DNA of 64,000 nt from FEB-25 sp963726315 (GCA_963726315.1 CAVSBZ010000005.1:1674001-1738000); one strand, 5' to 3'; positions 55,347 to 64,000 are shown, counted from the first letter of the stretch. Numbers and translations: made by a program. Notes: a model not told the origin generated them from the letters alone.

Positions 55347-56150
55347 TTAATTTTCCATGATACGCTGAATGACCTTACCAAGGTTATCTGCAACGATATC
55401 TGGCGAGGGTTGCCAGGCTGCTGCCTGACCTGCATCGGTGACCCCCGAAAGAACCAGAGCTGTCCGACATCCAATCTGCTGGGCACCGCTAATATCTGTT
55501 TCAGGGCGATCGCCGACCACCAATGATTGTTCAGCGGTAAGATTTAGCCTTTCCAATGCCACCCGGTACATCAACGCCTCAGGTTTACCAACAATAATGG
55601 GTGAGACGTTACTAGCGGCGGTGAGTGCTGCCAGGATTGATCCCGCACCAGGCACCAGACCTTCCGGTGTTGGAAACGTAAGATCAGGGTTTGTGCCGAT
55701 GAATGGCACTCCCGACCGAAGCAACAATGTGGCTGTTTTTAGCTTTTCATAGGTCAGATTGCGGTCCATCCCTGCAATTACCGCTAATGCACCTGCATCC
55801 GACTGATAAAATCCTTTCTCATTGCAAGCATCCACGACGCCTTTCTCACCAAGTATATAAACCGGCCCTCCATTTGGGAATTTGTTGCATAAATAAGTAG
55901 TCACTGCAGTAGCAGAAGTGATAATCTGCCAGGGTTCAGCGTTTACTCCAAACGAAGATAGTAACTCGATGTATTGGCCGATTGACCGCGTGGCGTTATT
56001 GGTTGCAAATATGACCTTCCAACCTATTCGGTCGATTTCAGCAAAGATGGTGCTTAAATCACCGATGGGTTCAGACCCACGCCATAATACGCCATCCATA
56101 TCCAGGATCAGCGCAGAAATGGATTGCTTTGTAATTGTAGAGATCGTCAA
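55347..56150 (-). CDS. HAD-superfamily class IIA sugar phosphatase (NagD-like)
   Basis: This is a 267-residue phosphatase. Motif I LILDMDGVLWRG carries both aspartates, motif II is in FATNNATRS, and motif IV VVGDRPETDISGAQ near residue 210. The class IIA cap domain lies between. NagD and the archaeal and mammalian relatives act on sugar phosphates or nucleotides. The start taken is TTG 56150, with no clear ribosome site; a nearby internal ATG would remove motif I and is unlikely. Confidence 0.88.
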   Translation of the reverse strand: MTISTITKQSISALILDMDGVLWRGSEPIGDLSTIFAEIDRIGWKVIFATNNATRSIGQYIELLSSFGVNAEPWQIITSATAVTTYLCNKFPNGGPVYILGEKGVVDACNEKGFYQSDAGALAVIAGMDRNLTYEKLKTATLLLRSGVPFIGTNPDLTFPTPEGLVPGAGSILAALTAASNVSPIIVGKPEALMYRVALERLNLTAEQSLVVGDRPETDISGAQQIGCRTALVLSGVTDAGQAAAWQPSPDIVADNLGKVIQRIMEN

Positions 56151-56292
56151 TTAGTCAATAACCTGTTCTACGATGAGTAAATAATGAAATAGAGTGTACC
56201 CGGATAGCTGGTGAAGATTTAATCACTTTTCCAGGTACACCCTTTTCTTTAATTATTATCGCCCGGATTGTAAGTAATTAGCCGTAATCCGA

Positions 56293-56916
56293 TTACTTAA
56301 CTTTCCCATCTTTTTCGGGAGGTGACTCGAGTACTTTATCCACTATGCCGTAATCTACAGCGCCCTTGGCGTCCATGTAAAAATTCCGATCGGTATCCTT
56401 CTCGATCGTTTCCGCAGTTTGACCGGTGTGGAAAGCCAGGATTTGATTTAAACGGGTTTTCAAGCGCAGGATTTCACGGGCTTCGATCTCGATATCGGTC
56501 GCCTGACCTTGCACACCACCCAAAGGTTGGTGAATATGGATGGTGGCATGTGGCAGCGCATAACGCTGACCTTTCGTGCCGGCAGTTAGCAGGACGGTGC
56601 CAAAGGAGGCAGTTACTCCCACTGCAACAGTGCTGATCGGGTTGGTGATCATCTGCATGGTGTCATATATGGCCAATCCAGCATAAACTTGCCCGCCAGG
56701 TGAGTTGATATACATCGAGATAGGTGCTTCGCGGTCTTCCTGGTTCAGGAATAATAGCTGTGCAACGGTCAGATTTGCGATCTGGTCGTTGATCGGTGTG
56801 CCCAGGAACACAATTCGGTTCTTGAGCAGCAAGGAAAATATATCATAAGCACGTTCTCCTCGTCCGCTGGTCTCAATAACCATGGGTACGAGAGATAAAG
56901 GATCATTTAGGTTCAT
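56293..56916 (-). CDS. clpP: ClpP-type protease subunit with Asn at the catalytic Asp position
   Basis: ClpP is the barrel peptidase that works with ClpX or ClpA-type unfoldases. The protein is 207 residues from ATG 56916, supported by AAGGTGG upstream; the frame is open 19 codons further. The nucleophile Ser104 (GVTASFGT) and His129 (HIHQPLGG) are in place. The third triad residue, Asp171 in E. coli numbering (RDRF), aligns with Asn178 in TDRNFYM; the codon is AAT, one transition from GAT. It overlaps the end of tig by 14 bases, the classic tig-clpP pair. No clpX is in the window. Confidence 0.92.
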   Translation of the reverse strand: MNLNDPLSLVPMVIETSGRGERAYDIFSLLLKNRIVFLGTPINDQIANLTVAQLLFLNQEDREAPISMYINSPGGQVYAGLAIYDTMQMITNPISTVAVGVTASFGTVLLTAGTKGQRYALPHATIHIHQPLGGVQGQATDIEIEAREILRLKTRLNQILAFHTGQTAETIEKDTDRNFYMDAKGAVDYGIVDKVLESPPEKDGKVK

Positions 56917-58357
56917 TCTTTTCCACCTTTTTTGTTGTTCTTTTCTTTTTTGGTTTTTCAGTTTGTTCAGCAATCGTGGCGTTTTCTTCGACTAGATCGG
57001 GTTGAGGTTCGTTTTGTTTTTCTTCTATTTCACCGCGGGCGACTGATTCGAGATATGCCCAGGTATGTTGGACTAATAAATCGGCCCCAATATTTCCAAT
57101 CATGCCGCGCACAAATTCATTGGTTAGTGTCTTTTTTGCCTTGTCTGGAGGCATCATACGACCAAGCTCGTCTAAGGTGCGCATAGACTCGCTCTCTAAT
57201 TCAGAATTCTCGACCTTGATATTCTCCGCCTTTGAAATTTCAAGCAGGATCAATGTGCGTTTCAACCGCTCCTCAGCCAGAGGTTTGGTTTCTTCGCGTA
57301 AACCTGCAGCGTCAATCTTACGCATTTTCATGTAGGTTTCCATATCAAGTTTCTGTTGCGCCAGGCGGTCTTCTAGTTGATGGATATAGATATCGATCTC
57401 ACGCTCCAACATTTGTGGCGGGTATTTTAAACTGGTATCCTTGAGTACTTCCTTCATTATTTTATCGTTATAGCTATTGTCGTACTCTTCCATAGCCTGC
57501 TTTTCAAGCGAGGCGCGGATATCAGCGGTCAATGCATCAAGATTCTCGTACTGTTCACCAACTGATTGGGCAAATTCGTCATTCAGCTCGGGGAGGATTC
57601 TTTTCTTGATCTCCTCCACGTCAATATGGACTTCTGTGTCCTTTCCACGTAAGTCTTTATATTCTGAATCCCCTGGATAGGTGTAGGGGAAATCTTTCTG
57701 CTCACCCGGCGTGAGACCGATCAAAGTTTGTGAGAAACCTGTAAATGGCCACTCTGTTTTATTCTCAGTTTTTCCTGATGCAATGACCACGGGCATACGC
57801 CTGTCATTGACCAGGGACGGGATTTCTCCTTCGGCAGGGTTAATCCGCGTGATAGATAGTTTTATATAGATTTGATCGCCTTCTTTTGCTGGTTGGTCGG
57901 AAGGTTCCAGGATGACCTGCCGTTCACGCAAATCTTCGAGCACCTTGTTGATGTCTTTTTTAGTGATCGATTTTAGCTTATAGGGTATCCGAATCTTCTT
58001 GTAATCTCCCAGGATCACTTCAGGCTCGAGTGGCACGATAAACTCGAATGTTACCGGGTCTAGTTTGGGTACATTTTCAAGTGACCCAGGACCATAAGGT
58101 TTGATCTTAGCTTCTTCTATGACCTTCGGATAAATATCCTTTACCAGCAGGTCTAAGGCTTCTTCTAGAATAGCTTCTTCACCTATTGTACGCACTACGA
58201 TTGGGTATGGTGCTTTTCCGGGGCGAAAACCTGGGATCTTCTTTTGCTGAGAGATCTGGCGGGCAGCGCGATGTTTTGCTTCCTCCAGTTTGGCAGCTTC
58301 TACCTGGACGGTAAGCTTGACTTGATGATTTTCTAATGCTTCTTGTTCGATATTCAA
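56903..58357 (-). CDS. tig: Trigger factor
   Basis: Trigger factor is a ribosome-associated chaperone and prolyl isomerase. Its 484 residues comprise the ribosome-binding domain with the GFRPGKAPYPIV signature (about residues 42-53), a PPIase-like FKBP domain (about 155-245) and a long helical C-terminal domain. The last 45 residues are a charged tail (KPKKKRTTKKVEKNEPK) longer than in E. coli. It is preceded by tRNA-Leu 50 bases upstream and runs into clpP, so both are probably co-expressed. Confidence 0.95.
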   Translation of the reverse strand: MNIEQEALENHQVKLTVQVEAAKLEEAKHRAARQISQQKKIPGFRPGKAPYPIVVRTIGEEAILEEALDLLVKDIYPKVIEEAKIKPYGPGSLENVPKLDPVTFEFIVPLEPEVILGDYKKIRIPYKLKSITKKDINKVLEDLRERQVILEPSDQPAKEGDQIYIKLSITRINPAEGEIPSLVNDRRMPVVIASGKTENKTEWPFTGFSQTLIGLTPGEQKDFPYTYPGDSEYKDLRGKDTEVHIDVEEIKKRILPELNDEFAQSVGEQYENLDALTADIRASLEKQAMEEYDNSYNDKIMKEVLKDTSLKYPPQMLEREIDIYIHQLEDRLAQQKLDMETYMKMRKIDAAGLREETKPLAEERLKRTLILLEISKAENIKVENSELESESMRTLDELGRMMPPDKAKKTLTNEFVRGMIGNIGADLLVQHTWAYLESVARGEIEEKQNEPQPDLVEENATIAEQTEKPKKKRTTKKVEKNEPK

Positions 58358-58407
58358 ATTTTTATCCCTTTAATATACCCCGGACCCAATGAGGGTAATT
58401 TAGTTTA

Positions 58408-58489
58408 TGGGGAAGGCGGGACTTGAACCCGCACGCCTTGCGGCACATGATCCTAAGTCATGCCTGTCTGCCAATTCCAGCACTTCCCC
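58408..58489 (-). tRNA. tRNA-Leu (anticodon UAG)
   Basis: A class II tRNA folds on the minus strand. Acceptor GGGGAAG pairs with CTTCCCC, anticodon stem CATGA/TCATG encloses CTTAGGA (anticodon TAG), the long variable arm is formed around GCCGCAAGGCG, and the T arm CGGG/CCCG has loop TTCAAGT. The discriminator is A, as expected for leucine, and CCA is not encoded. Confidence 0.94.
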
Positions 58490-58499
58490 GCGGGCTGGA

Positions 58500-58528
58500 A
58501 TTATAAGCTAGAGAGAGATGAACGTCAA
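58500..58528 (-). promoter_or_regulatory. Sigma70-type promoter of tRNA-Leu
   Basis: On the minus strand TTGACG (58523-58528), a 17-base spacer and a perfect TATAAT (58500-58505) lie just before the tRNA. A GC-rich CCCGCGG discriminator follows, typical of stringently controlled stable-RNA promoters. Read-through may feed tig and clpP. Confidence 0.85.
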
Positions 58529-58593
58529 TAAATCGGATATAATCATGCCGGCTTTCTATCAAAATGTTAACAGTCTGAGCCAGGAGTGGAAGA

Positions 58594-59019
58594 GTGAGCC
58601 GTGTAATTAAAACAGGTAGTGCCGGTAAAGATCGGGTACTGTTGGAAAAAGGGATCGTCGTGGCAATTCGCCAGCTAACAGAACAATCGGGGATGGATGC
58701 TACTACCCGTGATTTATTAGCCTATATCGCACTATCCTTACATGCAATTGGGGCAACAATCGATGAATCGGTGGCGGCCTGGGAAAAGCGCGGCTATTGG
58801 ATCAAAGCTGACCGCTATCGGATGGAATGGACCTGGGCGAGTAATTGGGGGGAGGAGATGAGGCAATCAATACTGAGGGAAGATTGGGATGCTGTTGCCA
58901 GAATCACAGCCCAGGTGACTCAAAAAATGAGCAAGGTGAAAATAGCACAAAAAAACCGGTTGGGAACTCCATGGATTGGTTCGTATCAGAAGCTAATAAG
59001 CCCAAATCATAACCATTAA
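58594..59019 (+). CDS. Conserved-looking hypothetical protein
   Basis: No family was recognised. The 141-residue product starts at GTG 58594 with AGGAG seven bases upstream, which supports translation. It is soluble, mostly helical by composition, and has a Trp-rich middle (WIKADRYRMEWTWASNWGEEM). The protein has no signal peptide, membrane helix or cysteine. It overlaps the 3' end of the convergent permease gene by 27 bases. Confidence 0.65.
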   Translation: MSRVIKTGSAGKDRVLLEKGIVVAIRQLTEQSGMDATTRDLLAYIALSLHAIGATIDESVAAWEKRGYWIKADRYRMEWTWASNWGEEMRQSILREDWDAVARITAQVTQKMSKVKIAQKNRLGTPWIGSYQKLISPNHNH

Positions 59020-60552
59020 TGCACAAATCGCTGTAATGACCAAAGAGATAACTACCGTGGTTTTAATCACTGTGGATTCTTCACCAATGCGGTCAATGCT
59101 GGCAGCTGCGTTTTGCAGTTTAGCCGGAGATATTACGCTTGCCAACCCAGCCCCAATACCGCTGGCAGCTGCGACGACCAAACCAAACGCCCCGATTTCT
59201 TGTGCGGTGGTCATGTGAAGGTTGGTTAACATAGCGATCGCTGATGTCTCCGAGCCGCTGATGAAGCCACCGAGCAGTCCCAGAAAGGGTGCAACAATTG
59301 GGTAAAACTGTCCGAAAGTTGAAGCAGAAGCCTTCGCCAGTAAAGCCACCATATTCACATTGGGTAGGATAATCTCCCAATTGGCATTTTTTCCAGAATT
59401 GTTATAAAGGTAAGCAATTGCAAAGAAAATGGCAGCTGAAAATACCGGGCGCGGAGCTCTTTTCAACCATTTTTGTAGGCTGATTTTTACGTTTGATCTG
59501 TTCGCTTTTAGGATGGGAAATGCCAGGATCGTGCTAACTGCAATCCAAAAATAAGCCTGCCAGAATATTCGGATTCTCTCTGGTGCGCCGGGGATAATTT
59601 CCAGTGGCATCGAGAAACGTGTAAAAGTTTGTTCAAAGAAGGGCAGGAAGGGGGCATTTACCAGCAATGATGAAACGGTAAGGATCAGCCATGGAGAAAT
59701 CGCGGCAACCAGAGACATATTTTTGACCGCAGTTCTGTCTGCGTCGTCCATTTTCTCCAGGTCTCTTAGCGGTTTCCTGGCTACCAACAGGTAAATCATC
59801 ATTGAAAGAATGACGGCAGATCCAGCAGCAATACCGGTGACCGTGATCAATCCCAGTTGATTCATACCGATGCACACAAATCCAGCGACTAACCCGGAAA
59901 TCAGGGCTGGTACTGCTCCCTCACGCATCATTTTCCAACCGCCAACGATCCATAACATACCCATGGCTATACAGGTGCTGATTACCGGCATAAATCGGGC
60001 AAAATACATTCCCACTTCTTTCACTGGTAATCCCACGGTACTAGCAAATACGACCACAGGGATCCCCAACAGGGCATAAGTAGTAAGAGCATCATAGCCA
60101 ATTGCCGGAAGGGCTATGGCTATAAAGGATGAAAAACCTAAGGAAAGCATAATAGGAGGCAAGATGGAAACTGGCACAGCTCCTAAAGCAGTGAGCAACG
60201 TACCGAATCCCACGTTGATCAGCATGATCTGGACAATTTTATCTGTGGGTGAAATAGTCTTCAGTAAAGCAACGAGCCTGGCAATCGCCCCTGTTTCTTG
60301 CATGATGGTTACCTGATATATCGAGGTTGCCACCACCAGGGCAATCGGCAGCGAGGCAACTATCCCAGACAGGCTGGAACGCAGGATCACAGTAATGGAG
60401 GTTTTGAAGAATATCCATGCGATTACAGCCGTCACCAACCACCCGATCAATCCTGCCTGGTCAGCGGGTATGTGGCGAACAGCCAAAAGGAGAAAAATAA
60501 TGACCACCGGTAAGATTGCCAGGATAATAGCTAGCAAGTTAATCTCAGTCAT
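58993..60552 (-). CDS. lctP: L-lactate permease-family transporter
   Basis: This 519-residue polytopic protein of the LctP family has about 13 helices. The N-terminal half contains SIYQVTIMQETGAIARLVALL and FGTLLTALGAVPVSILPPIM, and the C-terminal half FLGLLGGFISGSETSAIAMLTNL, the family's most conserved segment. ATG 60552 is chosen; an ATG eight codons earlier sits deeper within hyuB. Known members move lactate or glycolate with protons. It ends the prs-hyuB unit, so a 2-hydroxy- or amino-acid-derived substrate is possible. Confidence 0.85.
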   Translation of the reverse strand: MTEINLLAIILAILPVVIIFLLLAVRHIPADQAGLIGWLVTAVIAWIFFKTSITVILRSSLSGIVASLPIALVVATSIYQVTIMQETGAIARLVALLKTISPTDKIVQIMLINVGFGTLLTALGAVPVSILPPIMLSLGFSSFIAIALPAIGYDALTTYALLGIPVVVFASTVGLPVKEVGMYFARFMPVISTCIAMGMLWIVGGWKMMREGAVPALISGLVAGFVCIGMNQLGLITVTGIAAGSAVILSMMIYLLVARKPLRDLEKMDDADRTAVKNMSLVAAISPWLILTVSSLLVNAPFLPFFEQTFTRFSMPLEIIPGAPERIRIFWQAYFWIAVSTILAFPILKANRSNVKISLQKWLKRAPRPVFSAAIFFAIAYLYNNSGKNANWEIILPNVNMVALLAKASASTFGQFYPIVAPFLGLLGGFISGSETSAIAMLTNLHMTTAQEIGAFGLVVAAASGIGAGLASVISPAKLQNAAASIDRIGEESTVIKTTVVISLVITAICALMVMIWAY

Positions 60553-62161
60553 TTTTATTCCCATAGCCACCACCACCTGGTGTCTTGATGGTCAGCACGT
60601 CCCCTCGAGAGCAGTAAAATGATCCCTTACCAGGCAGAGTATTCTCTTCGGAGTCATGAGTGAGCTGATTTTCACCGCTCTGTCCTGGGGAGCCACCTGA
60701 TAATCCATACGGGCGGGTGTTTCGCCGTTCAGTCAACAACGTCACTTGCGCATCTGACAACAGTTTGATTTCACGGATAATCCCATCCCCACCTTTATGC
60801 GTACCCATACCACCGCTATGTTCCCGTATGCAATATCGGACTACCTGCAAAGGATAGGTATACTCGAGCGCTTCTATGGGAGTATTCAGGGTGTTGGTCA
60901 TGTGGCTGTGTATCGCCGATGTACCATCAGAAGTTGGACTTGCCCCCATTCCACCGCCAATGGTCTCATAATATGTAAAGAACCGGTTTCTTTCCTGGTC
61001 CCAACCACCGATGCTCACATTATTCATCGTGCCTTGAGAGGCAGCCGGAATTCGATCAGGGCAGGCTTGGGCGAGTGCACCGAGTAATACATCTACGATG
61101 CGCTGCGACGTCTCTACGTTTCCGCCTGCAACGGGTGCCGGACGGACTGCATTTACAATACTGCCAGGCGGTGCTATGATCTTGATTGGAACTAAACATC
61201 CACTGTTATTCGGCACATCCAGGCGAATTAATGAGCGAAAAACATAATTCACCGCGGATAGCGTAATTGCATAGACTGCATTAACGCTTCCTTCTTGTTG
61301 AGCTGCAGATCCGGTGAAATCGACCGTGGCAGTATCATTTTTTATCGTTATTTTCACTTTAAGGATGATTTCTGTTTCCGTGACGCCATTATTATCAAGA
61401 TAATCGATGAATGAATAATTTCCATCAGATAGCTCCATAAGCAGACTACGGGTCATACTTTCAGTATATAGCTGTAATTCCTGCATGTAATGGAACACAT
61501 TCTTAAGACCATAGCGATGGATTAATTCTACGAGGCGTTTTACGCCGCGATGGTTGGCGCCGATTTGTGCTTGAAGATCACCATAGCGTTCCTCCGGGGT
61601 GCGAACATTTGCCAGGATCAGATCAAGGATACCCTGGTTTATGTTACCCGCATTGACCAATTTCACCGGTGGGATAATTAAACCTTCCTGAAAGATTTCA
61701 CGCGCAATGGGCATTGAGCCAGGGGTAATCCCACCAATATCGGCGTGGTGTGCACGACTGGCTACATAGGCTACAGGAGTAGATACAGGTACATCCAGAA
61801 AAACCGGTGTGACCAGGGTGATATCTGGTAAGTGTGTACCACCCAGAAAGGGATCATTGAGTATTACTGTGTCTCCAGAGTGAAAATGCTCGCCATTGTG
61901 GTTGAATGCAGCAATTGCTGATTTTACCGATAATGGCATCGATCCTAAATGGACAGGAATGTGGGCAGCCTGAGCAATCATGCTCCCCTGAGCATCAAAT
62001 AGTGCGCATGAATAATCCCGCCGTTCTTTTATATTGGGTGAGAAACTCGCTTTACGAAGGACTGCTCCCATTTCTTCCGCAATGGCGGAGAACAGATGTT
62101 TATATACTTCGAGCCGCACAGGATCTGAAGGAAAATATTTACGTGATTTGCGCATAGACAT
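60545..62161 (-). CDS. hyuB: Hydantoinase B / 5-oxoprolinase beta-type subunit
   Basis: This 538-residue subunit belongs to the ATP-dependent hydantoinase/oxoprolinase/acetone carboxylase group. Signatures seen are KERRDYSCALFDAQGSMIAQAAHIPVHLGSM (start of the domain, in pieces), HSGDTVILNDPFLGGTHLPDITLVTPVF and a C-terminal GGGGYG. Its ATG shares a base with the stop of prs (TAATG), so the two are translated together, and the A subunit is encoded just beyond. The reaction is probably opening of a cyclic amide such as 5-oxoproline or a hydantoin. Confidence 0.92.
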   Translation of the reverse strand: MSMRKSRKYFPSDPVRLEVYKHLFSAIAEEMGAVLRKASFSPNIKERRDYSCALFDAQGSMIAQAAHIPVHLGSMPLSVKSAIAAFNHNGEHFHSGDTVILNDPFLGGTHLPDITLVTPVFLDVPVSTPVAYVASRAHHADIGGITPGSMPIAREIFQEGLIIPPVKLVNAGNINQGILDLILANVRTPEERYGDLQAQIGANHRGVKRLVELIHRYGLKNVFHYMQELQLYTESMTRSLLMELSDGNYSFIDYLDNNGVTETEIILKVKITIKNDTATVDFTGSAAQQEGSVNAVYAITLSAVNYVFRSLIRLDVPNNSGCLVPIKIIAPPGSIVNAVRPAPVAGGNVETSQRIVDVLLGALAQACPDRIPAASQGTMNNVSIGGWDQERNRFFTYYETIGGGMGASPTSDGTSAIHSHMTNTLNTPIEALEYTYPLQVVRYCIREHSGGMGTHKGGDGIIREIKLLSDAQVTLLTERRNTRPYGLSGGSPGQSGENQLTHDSEENTLPGKGSFYCSRGDVLTIKTPGGGGYGNKND

Positions 62162-63111
62162 TATCTCATAATCAATTTTTCAGATATGCTAACGCCACTA
62201 TAAATTCGAAATATAATGTCTGCCAATAGGGGAGCGATGGACAGGACTTCAATTTTTGGATGCATCTTTTCCGTAGGGATTGGAATTGTGTTAGTCACAA
62301 CTAATTTCTCAATCCGTTCGTCTTCATCAAGTGTGTTCAATGCAGTAGGTAATAATACCGGATGAGTAATTGCCAGGCACGCCTTTCCTTCGGCTCCGTG
62401 TTGGTATAAATCATCCAGCTGGTGAAGCACACTCCCCCCGGCGATTAAATCATCGACGATAATTGGGCGACGACCAGTTATATCTCCGACGATATGTGTT
62501 GTTTTCACCTCAGAAGGACTGGACCGGCGTTTATGCATGATGACCAGGGGGAGGTCGAGCAAACCAGCATATTTACCCGCCAGGCTTGCCCGACCAACAT
62601 CAGGGCTGACGATCGCTGCATTTCTAAACTCTGGTTTCCGGTAGTAGTTCGCTAGCAGTGAAATAGCCGATAGTGGATCAACTGGGATATTGAAAAACCC
62701 CTGAATAGCTGGGTTATGGATGTCAAAAAAGATTACTCTGGCAGCGCCCTGGCATTCCAAAAGACTGGCAACAACTCTGGCACTGATTGCTTCTCGCCCA
62801 TGAGCCATCCTATCTTGCCTGGCATAAGGAAAATAGGGAATTACCAGGCTGATCGTGTGTGCGCTGGCGCGACGAAAAGCATCTACATAGAGCAATAATT
62901 CCATAACGTAGTCATTGACCGGTGCTGAGCAGGTCTGGATGAAAAAGATATCTTCGTCTCTGACGGCTTCATCTATTATCACATGTGTTTCTGAATCATC
63001 AAAGCTGCGGGTGGTTGATTTTCCCAAGGGGACACCCAGGATATTGGTAACTTCATACGCTAAAGCCGGATGTGATGAGCCTGTGAAGATCCGTAAAGGG
63101 TGAGTTGACAT
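62161..63111 (-). CDS. prs: Ribose-phosphate pyrophosphokinase family protein with an altered PRPP loop
   Basis: This 316-residue protein of the PRPP synthase family has FDDSETHVIIDEAVRDEDIF, the ATP region PYFPYARQDRM, IFFDIHNPAIQGFFNIP, VSPDVGRASLAGKYA and MHKRR, so the overall enzyme is complete. The PRPP-binding loop, normally V-D-D-x-I-x-T-x-G-T, reads VDDLIAGGSVL: one residue shorter and without the Thr. It is translated between hyuA and hyuB with a one-base overlap into hyuB. It may be a paralogue with changed activity rather than the housekeeping Prs. Confidence 0.88.
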   Translation of the reverse strand: MSTHPLRIFTGSSHPALAYEVTNILGVPLGKSTTRSFDDSETHVIIDEAVRDEDIFFIQTCSAPVNDYVMELLLYVDAFRRASAHTISLVIPYFPYARQDRMAHGREAISARVVASLLECQGAARVIFFDIHNPAIQGFFNIPVDPLSAISLLANYYRKPEFRNAAIVSPDVGRASLAGKYAGLLDLPLVIMHKRRSSPSEVKTTHIVGDITGRRPIIVDDLIAGGSVLHQLDDLYQHGAEGKACLAITHPVLLPTALNTLDEDERIEKLVVTNTIPIPTEKMHPKIEVLSIAPLLADIIFRIYSGVSISEKLIMR

Positions 63112-63159
63112 TATCTAATTTCCTCCATTTTTTTAGAGGTTTTCCTTTTAGGTTTGGTT

Positions 63160-64000
63160 TTAAGAAATATCCTTATCGGGATAAACATCGATCAGCAGGT
63201 TTAAATAATGATCGACATTTACCACGTCATTTCCGCTAATTAAAATGGTGGTATCAGGGGAGACGATCAATACTGGTCCATTTAATATCATGCCTGGGAT
63301 CAAAGAATCGTAATCGTATATTGGGAGAGATGTAGCTGTTCTGAATAAAAATACCTGACGTCTTCCGATCGGAGTGGGTTTATCGGTTGATAGGGGTGAG
63401 TTAACGTGAGGGATCTTTATTTTTGGTACCTTGCCTATTGCCCGGACGCGTAGATTAACGATTTCTACGCTCTTATCCTGATATGAGTAACCATATGCTA
63501 AATGATGGGCTGAATGGAAATTTGGAATAAAACTGTCAGTATATGGAATGTTCAATTCGTAGGATTGGCCTGTATACCGTAAATCTACACTCGGTTGGAT
63601 CTCGATATCTGATAAAGATATACCTTCCGCGCGTAAATCTGAAATTCCCATTCTCACCATTGGAGAAAACAGATCTCCAATTGCCTCAAGTGTTGACGTT
63701 CCTGGCAGCATTATCGTTTTGACATAATCCTTAATAATATCGGACACTAACATACCAAATGCAGACAATGTTGAGGCAAATTTTGAAATGATCACTCTGG
63801 GTATCCCCATACGACGTGCCAGTTCAACCGCGTGTAAACCTCCAGCACCACCAAATGAAAATAAACTAAAATCACATGGGTCAAAGCCTCGCTCAACCGA
63901 TATTACCCGCAAAGCCTTTTCCATTTGAGTATTAACGATCTCGATAACTCCAAGAGCAGTTTTGATGGGAGTAAGTTTGAGTGGTGTACCAAGCTTTTCA
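63160..64000 (-). CDS. hyuA: Hydantoinase A / 5-oxoprolinase alpha-type subunit (5' end outside window)
   Basis: This is the C-terminal 280 residues of the ATP-binding subunit. The frame is open to base 64000 with L-G-V-I-E-I-V-N-T-Q upstream of MEKALRVISVERGFDP, then FSFGGAGGLHAVELARRMGIPRVI, the family's most conserved stretch. The gene ends with the beta-rich C-terminal domain. It precedes prs by 48 bases in the same direction. With hyuB it would hydrolyse a cyclic amide with ATP. Confidence 0.92.
   Translation of the reverse strand, partial: EKLGTPLKLTPIKTALGVIEIVNTQMEKALRVISVERGFDPCDFSLFSFGGAGGLHAVELARRMGIPRVIISKFASTLSAFGMLVSDIIKDYVKTIMLPGTSTLEAIGDLFSPMVRMGISDLRAEGISLSDIEIQPSVDLRYTGQSYELNIPYTDSFIPNFHSAHHLAYGYSYQDKSVEIVNLRVRAIGKVPKIKIPHVNSPLSTDKPTPIGRRQVFLFRTATSLPIYDYDSLIPGMILNGPVLIVSPDTTILISGNDVVNVDHYLNLLIDVYPDKDIS

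Noticed and set aside
56194..56240. Inverted repeat GTGTACC/GGTACAC after clpP as a terminator
   Set aside because: The loop is over 30 bases and the T-rich flank is on the strand with no upstream gene.
1..64000. Prophage, insertion sequences or CRISPR array
   Set aside because: No transposase, integrase, phage structural gene or regularly spaced repeat was recognised anywhere in the window.

Overview
The window looks like a piece of chromosome from a Chloroflexota bacterium, most likely class Anaerolineae. This is inferred from gene content and protein style: a FadN-type beta-oxidation operon, Thr/Pro-stalk surface proteins, a DUF11-type secreted giant ending in a YYLPLV-like tag, HEAT-repeat NTPases, and a base composition in the middle range. 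No phage, IS element, CRISPR array or rRNA was seen. There are two tRNAs (Pro-GGG and Leu-UAG), each with a near-consensus sigma70 promoter.

Layout. 1-5.1 kb: the end of the F1Fo ATP synthase operon (atpA partial, atpG, atpD, atpC) running into a frame-broken mreB and a terminator. 5.1-8.6 kb: rex (with a candidate Rex operator), obgE, nadD and a hydrolase. 8.8-17 kb: a TetR gene with a perfect 22-bp palindrome over its start region, then a metallo-hydrolase, two acyl-CoA dehydrogenases, FadN-like and FadA-like enzymes and an SCP2 protein, which together read as a fatty-acid degradation operon. 17.3-22.3 kb (minus): tatA, a decayed GH38 alpha-mannosidase, proS with a structured leader, a radical SAM protein and a 2-hydroxyacid dehydrogenase. 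22.5-27.4 kb: an L,D-transpeptidase, a CcdA whose first helix lies at the C terminus, a frame-broken glutaredoxin-DUF2085 fusion, and pgeF-yggS-yggT. 27.5-36.7 kb: a membrane NACHT-like/HEAT NTPase, a zinc-ribbon coiled-coil protein, a PhaR/phasin-like pair, an ATP-grasp ligase, a nitroreductase, a nucleoside phosphorylase, a polyprenol-kinase-like protein and smpB.

36.8-48.5 kb is a surface polysaccharide locus: two GT4 glycosyltransferases, a wbpB-wbpD-wbpE-wbpI set (UDP-ManNAc(3NAc)A pathway) read with overlapping start and stop codons, an O-antigen-ligase/TPR protein, and a WecA-like transferase fused to the N-terminal half of a FlaA1/PglF-type protein. A strong bidirectional terminator separates it from a 1787-residue secreted protein with a long 5' leader. 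54.2-58.5 kb: rlmN, a HAD phosphatase, clpP (its catalytic Asp appears to be Asn), tig and tRNA-Leu. 58.6-64 kb: a small unknown protein, an L-lactate-permease-like transporter, and a hyuA-prs-hyuB operon, where the prs paralogue has an altered PRPP loop.

Several genes show single-base gains that break the frame: mreB, glutaredoxin-DUF2085, and twice in the GH38 remnant. At least the first two may be sequence errors, so any claim resting on a single base should be checked against reads. Start codons were often moved inward from the longest open frame to fit ribosome binding sites and neighbour spacing; these choices are noted per gene.
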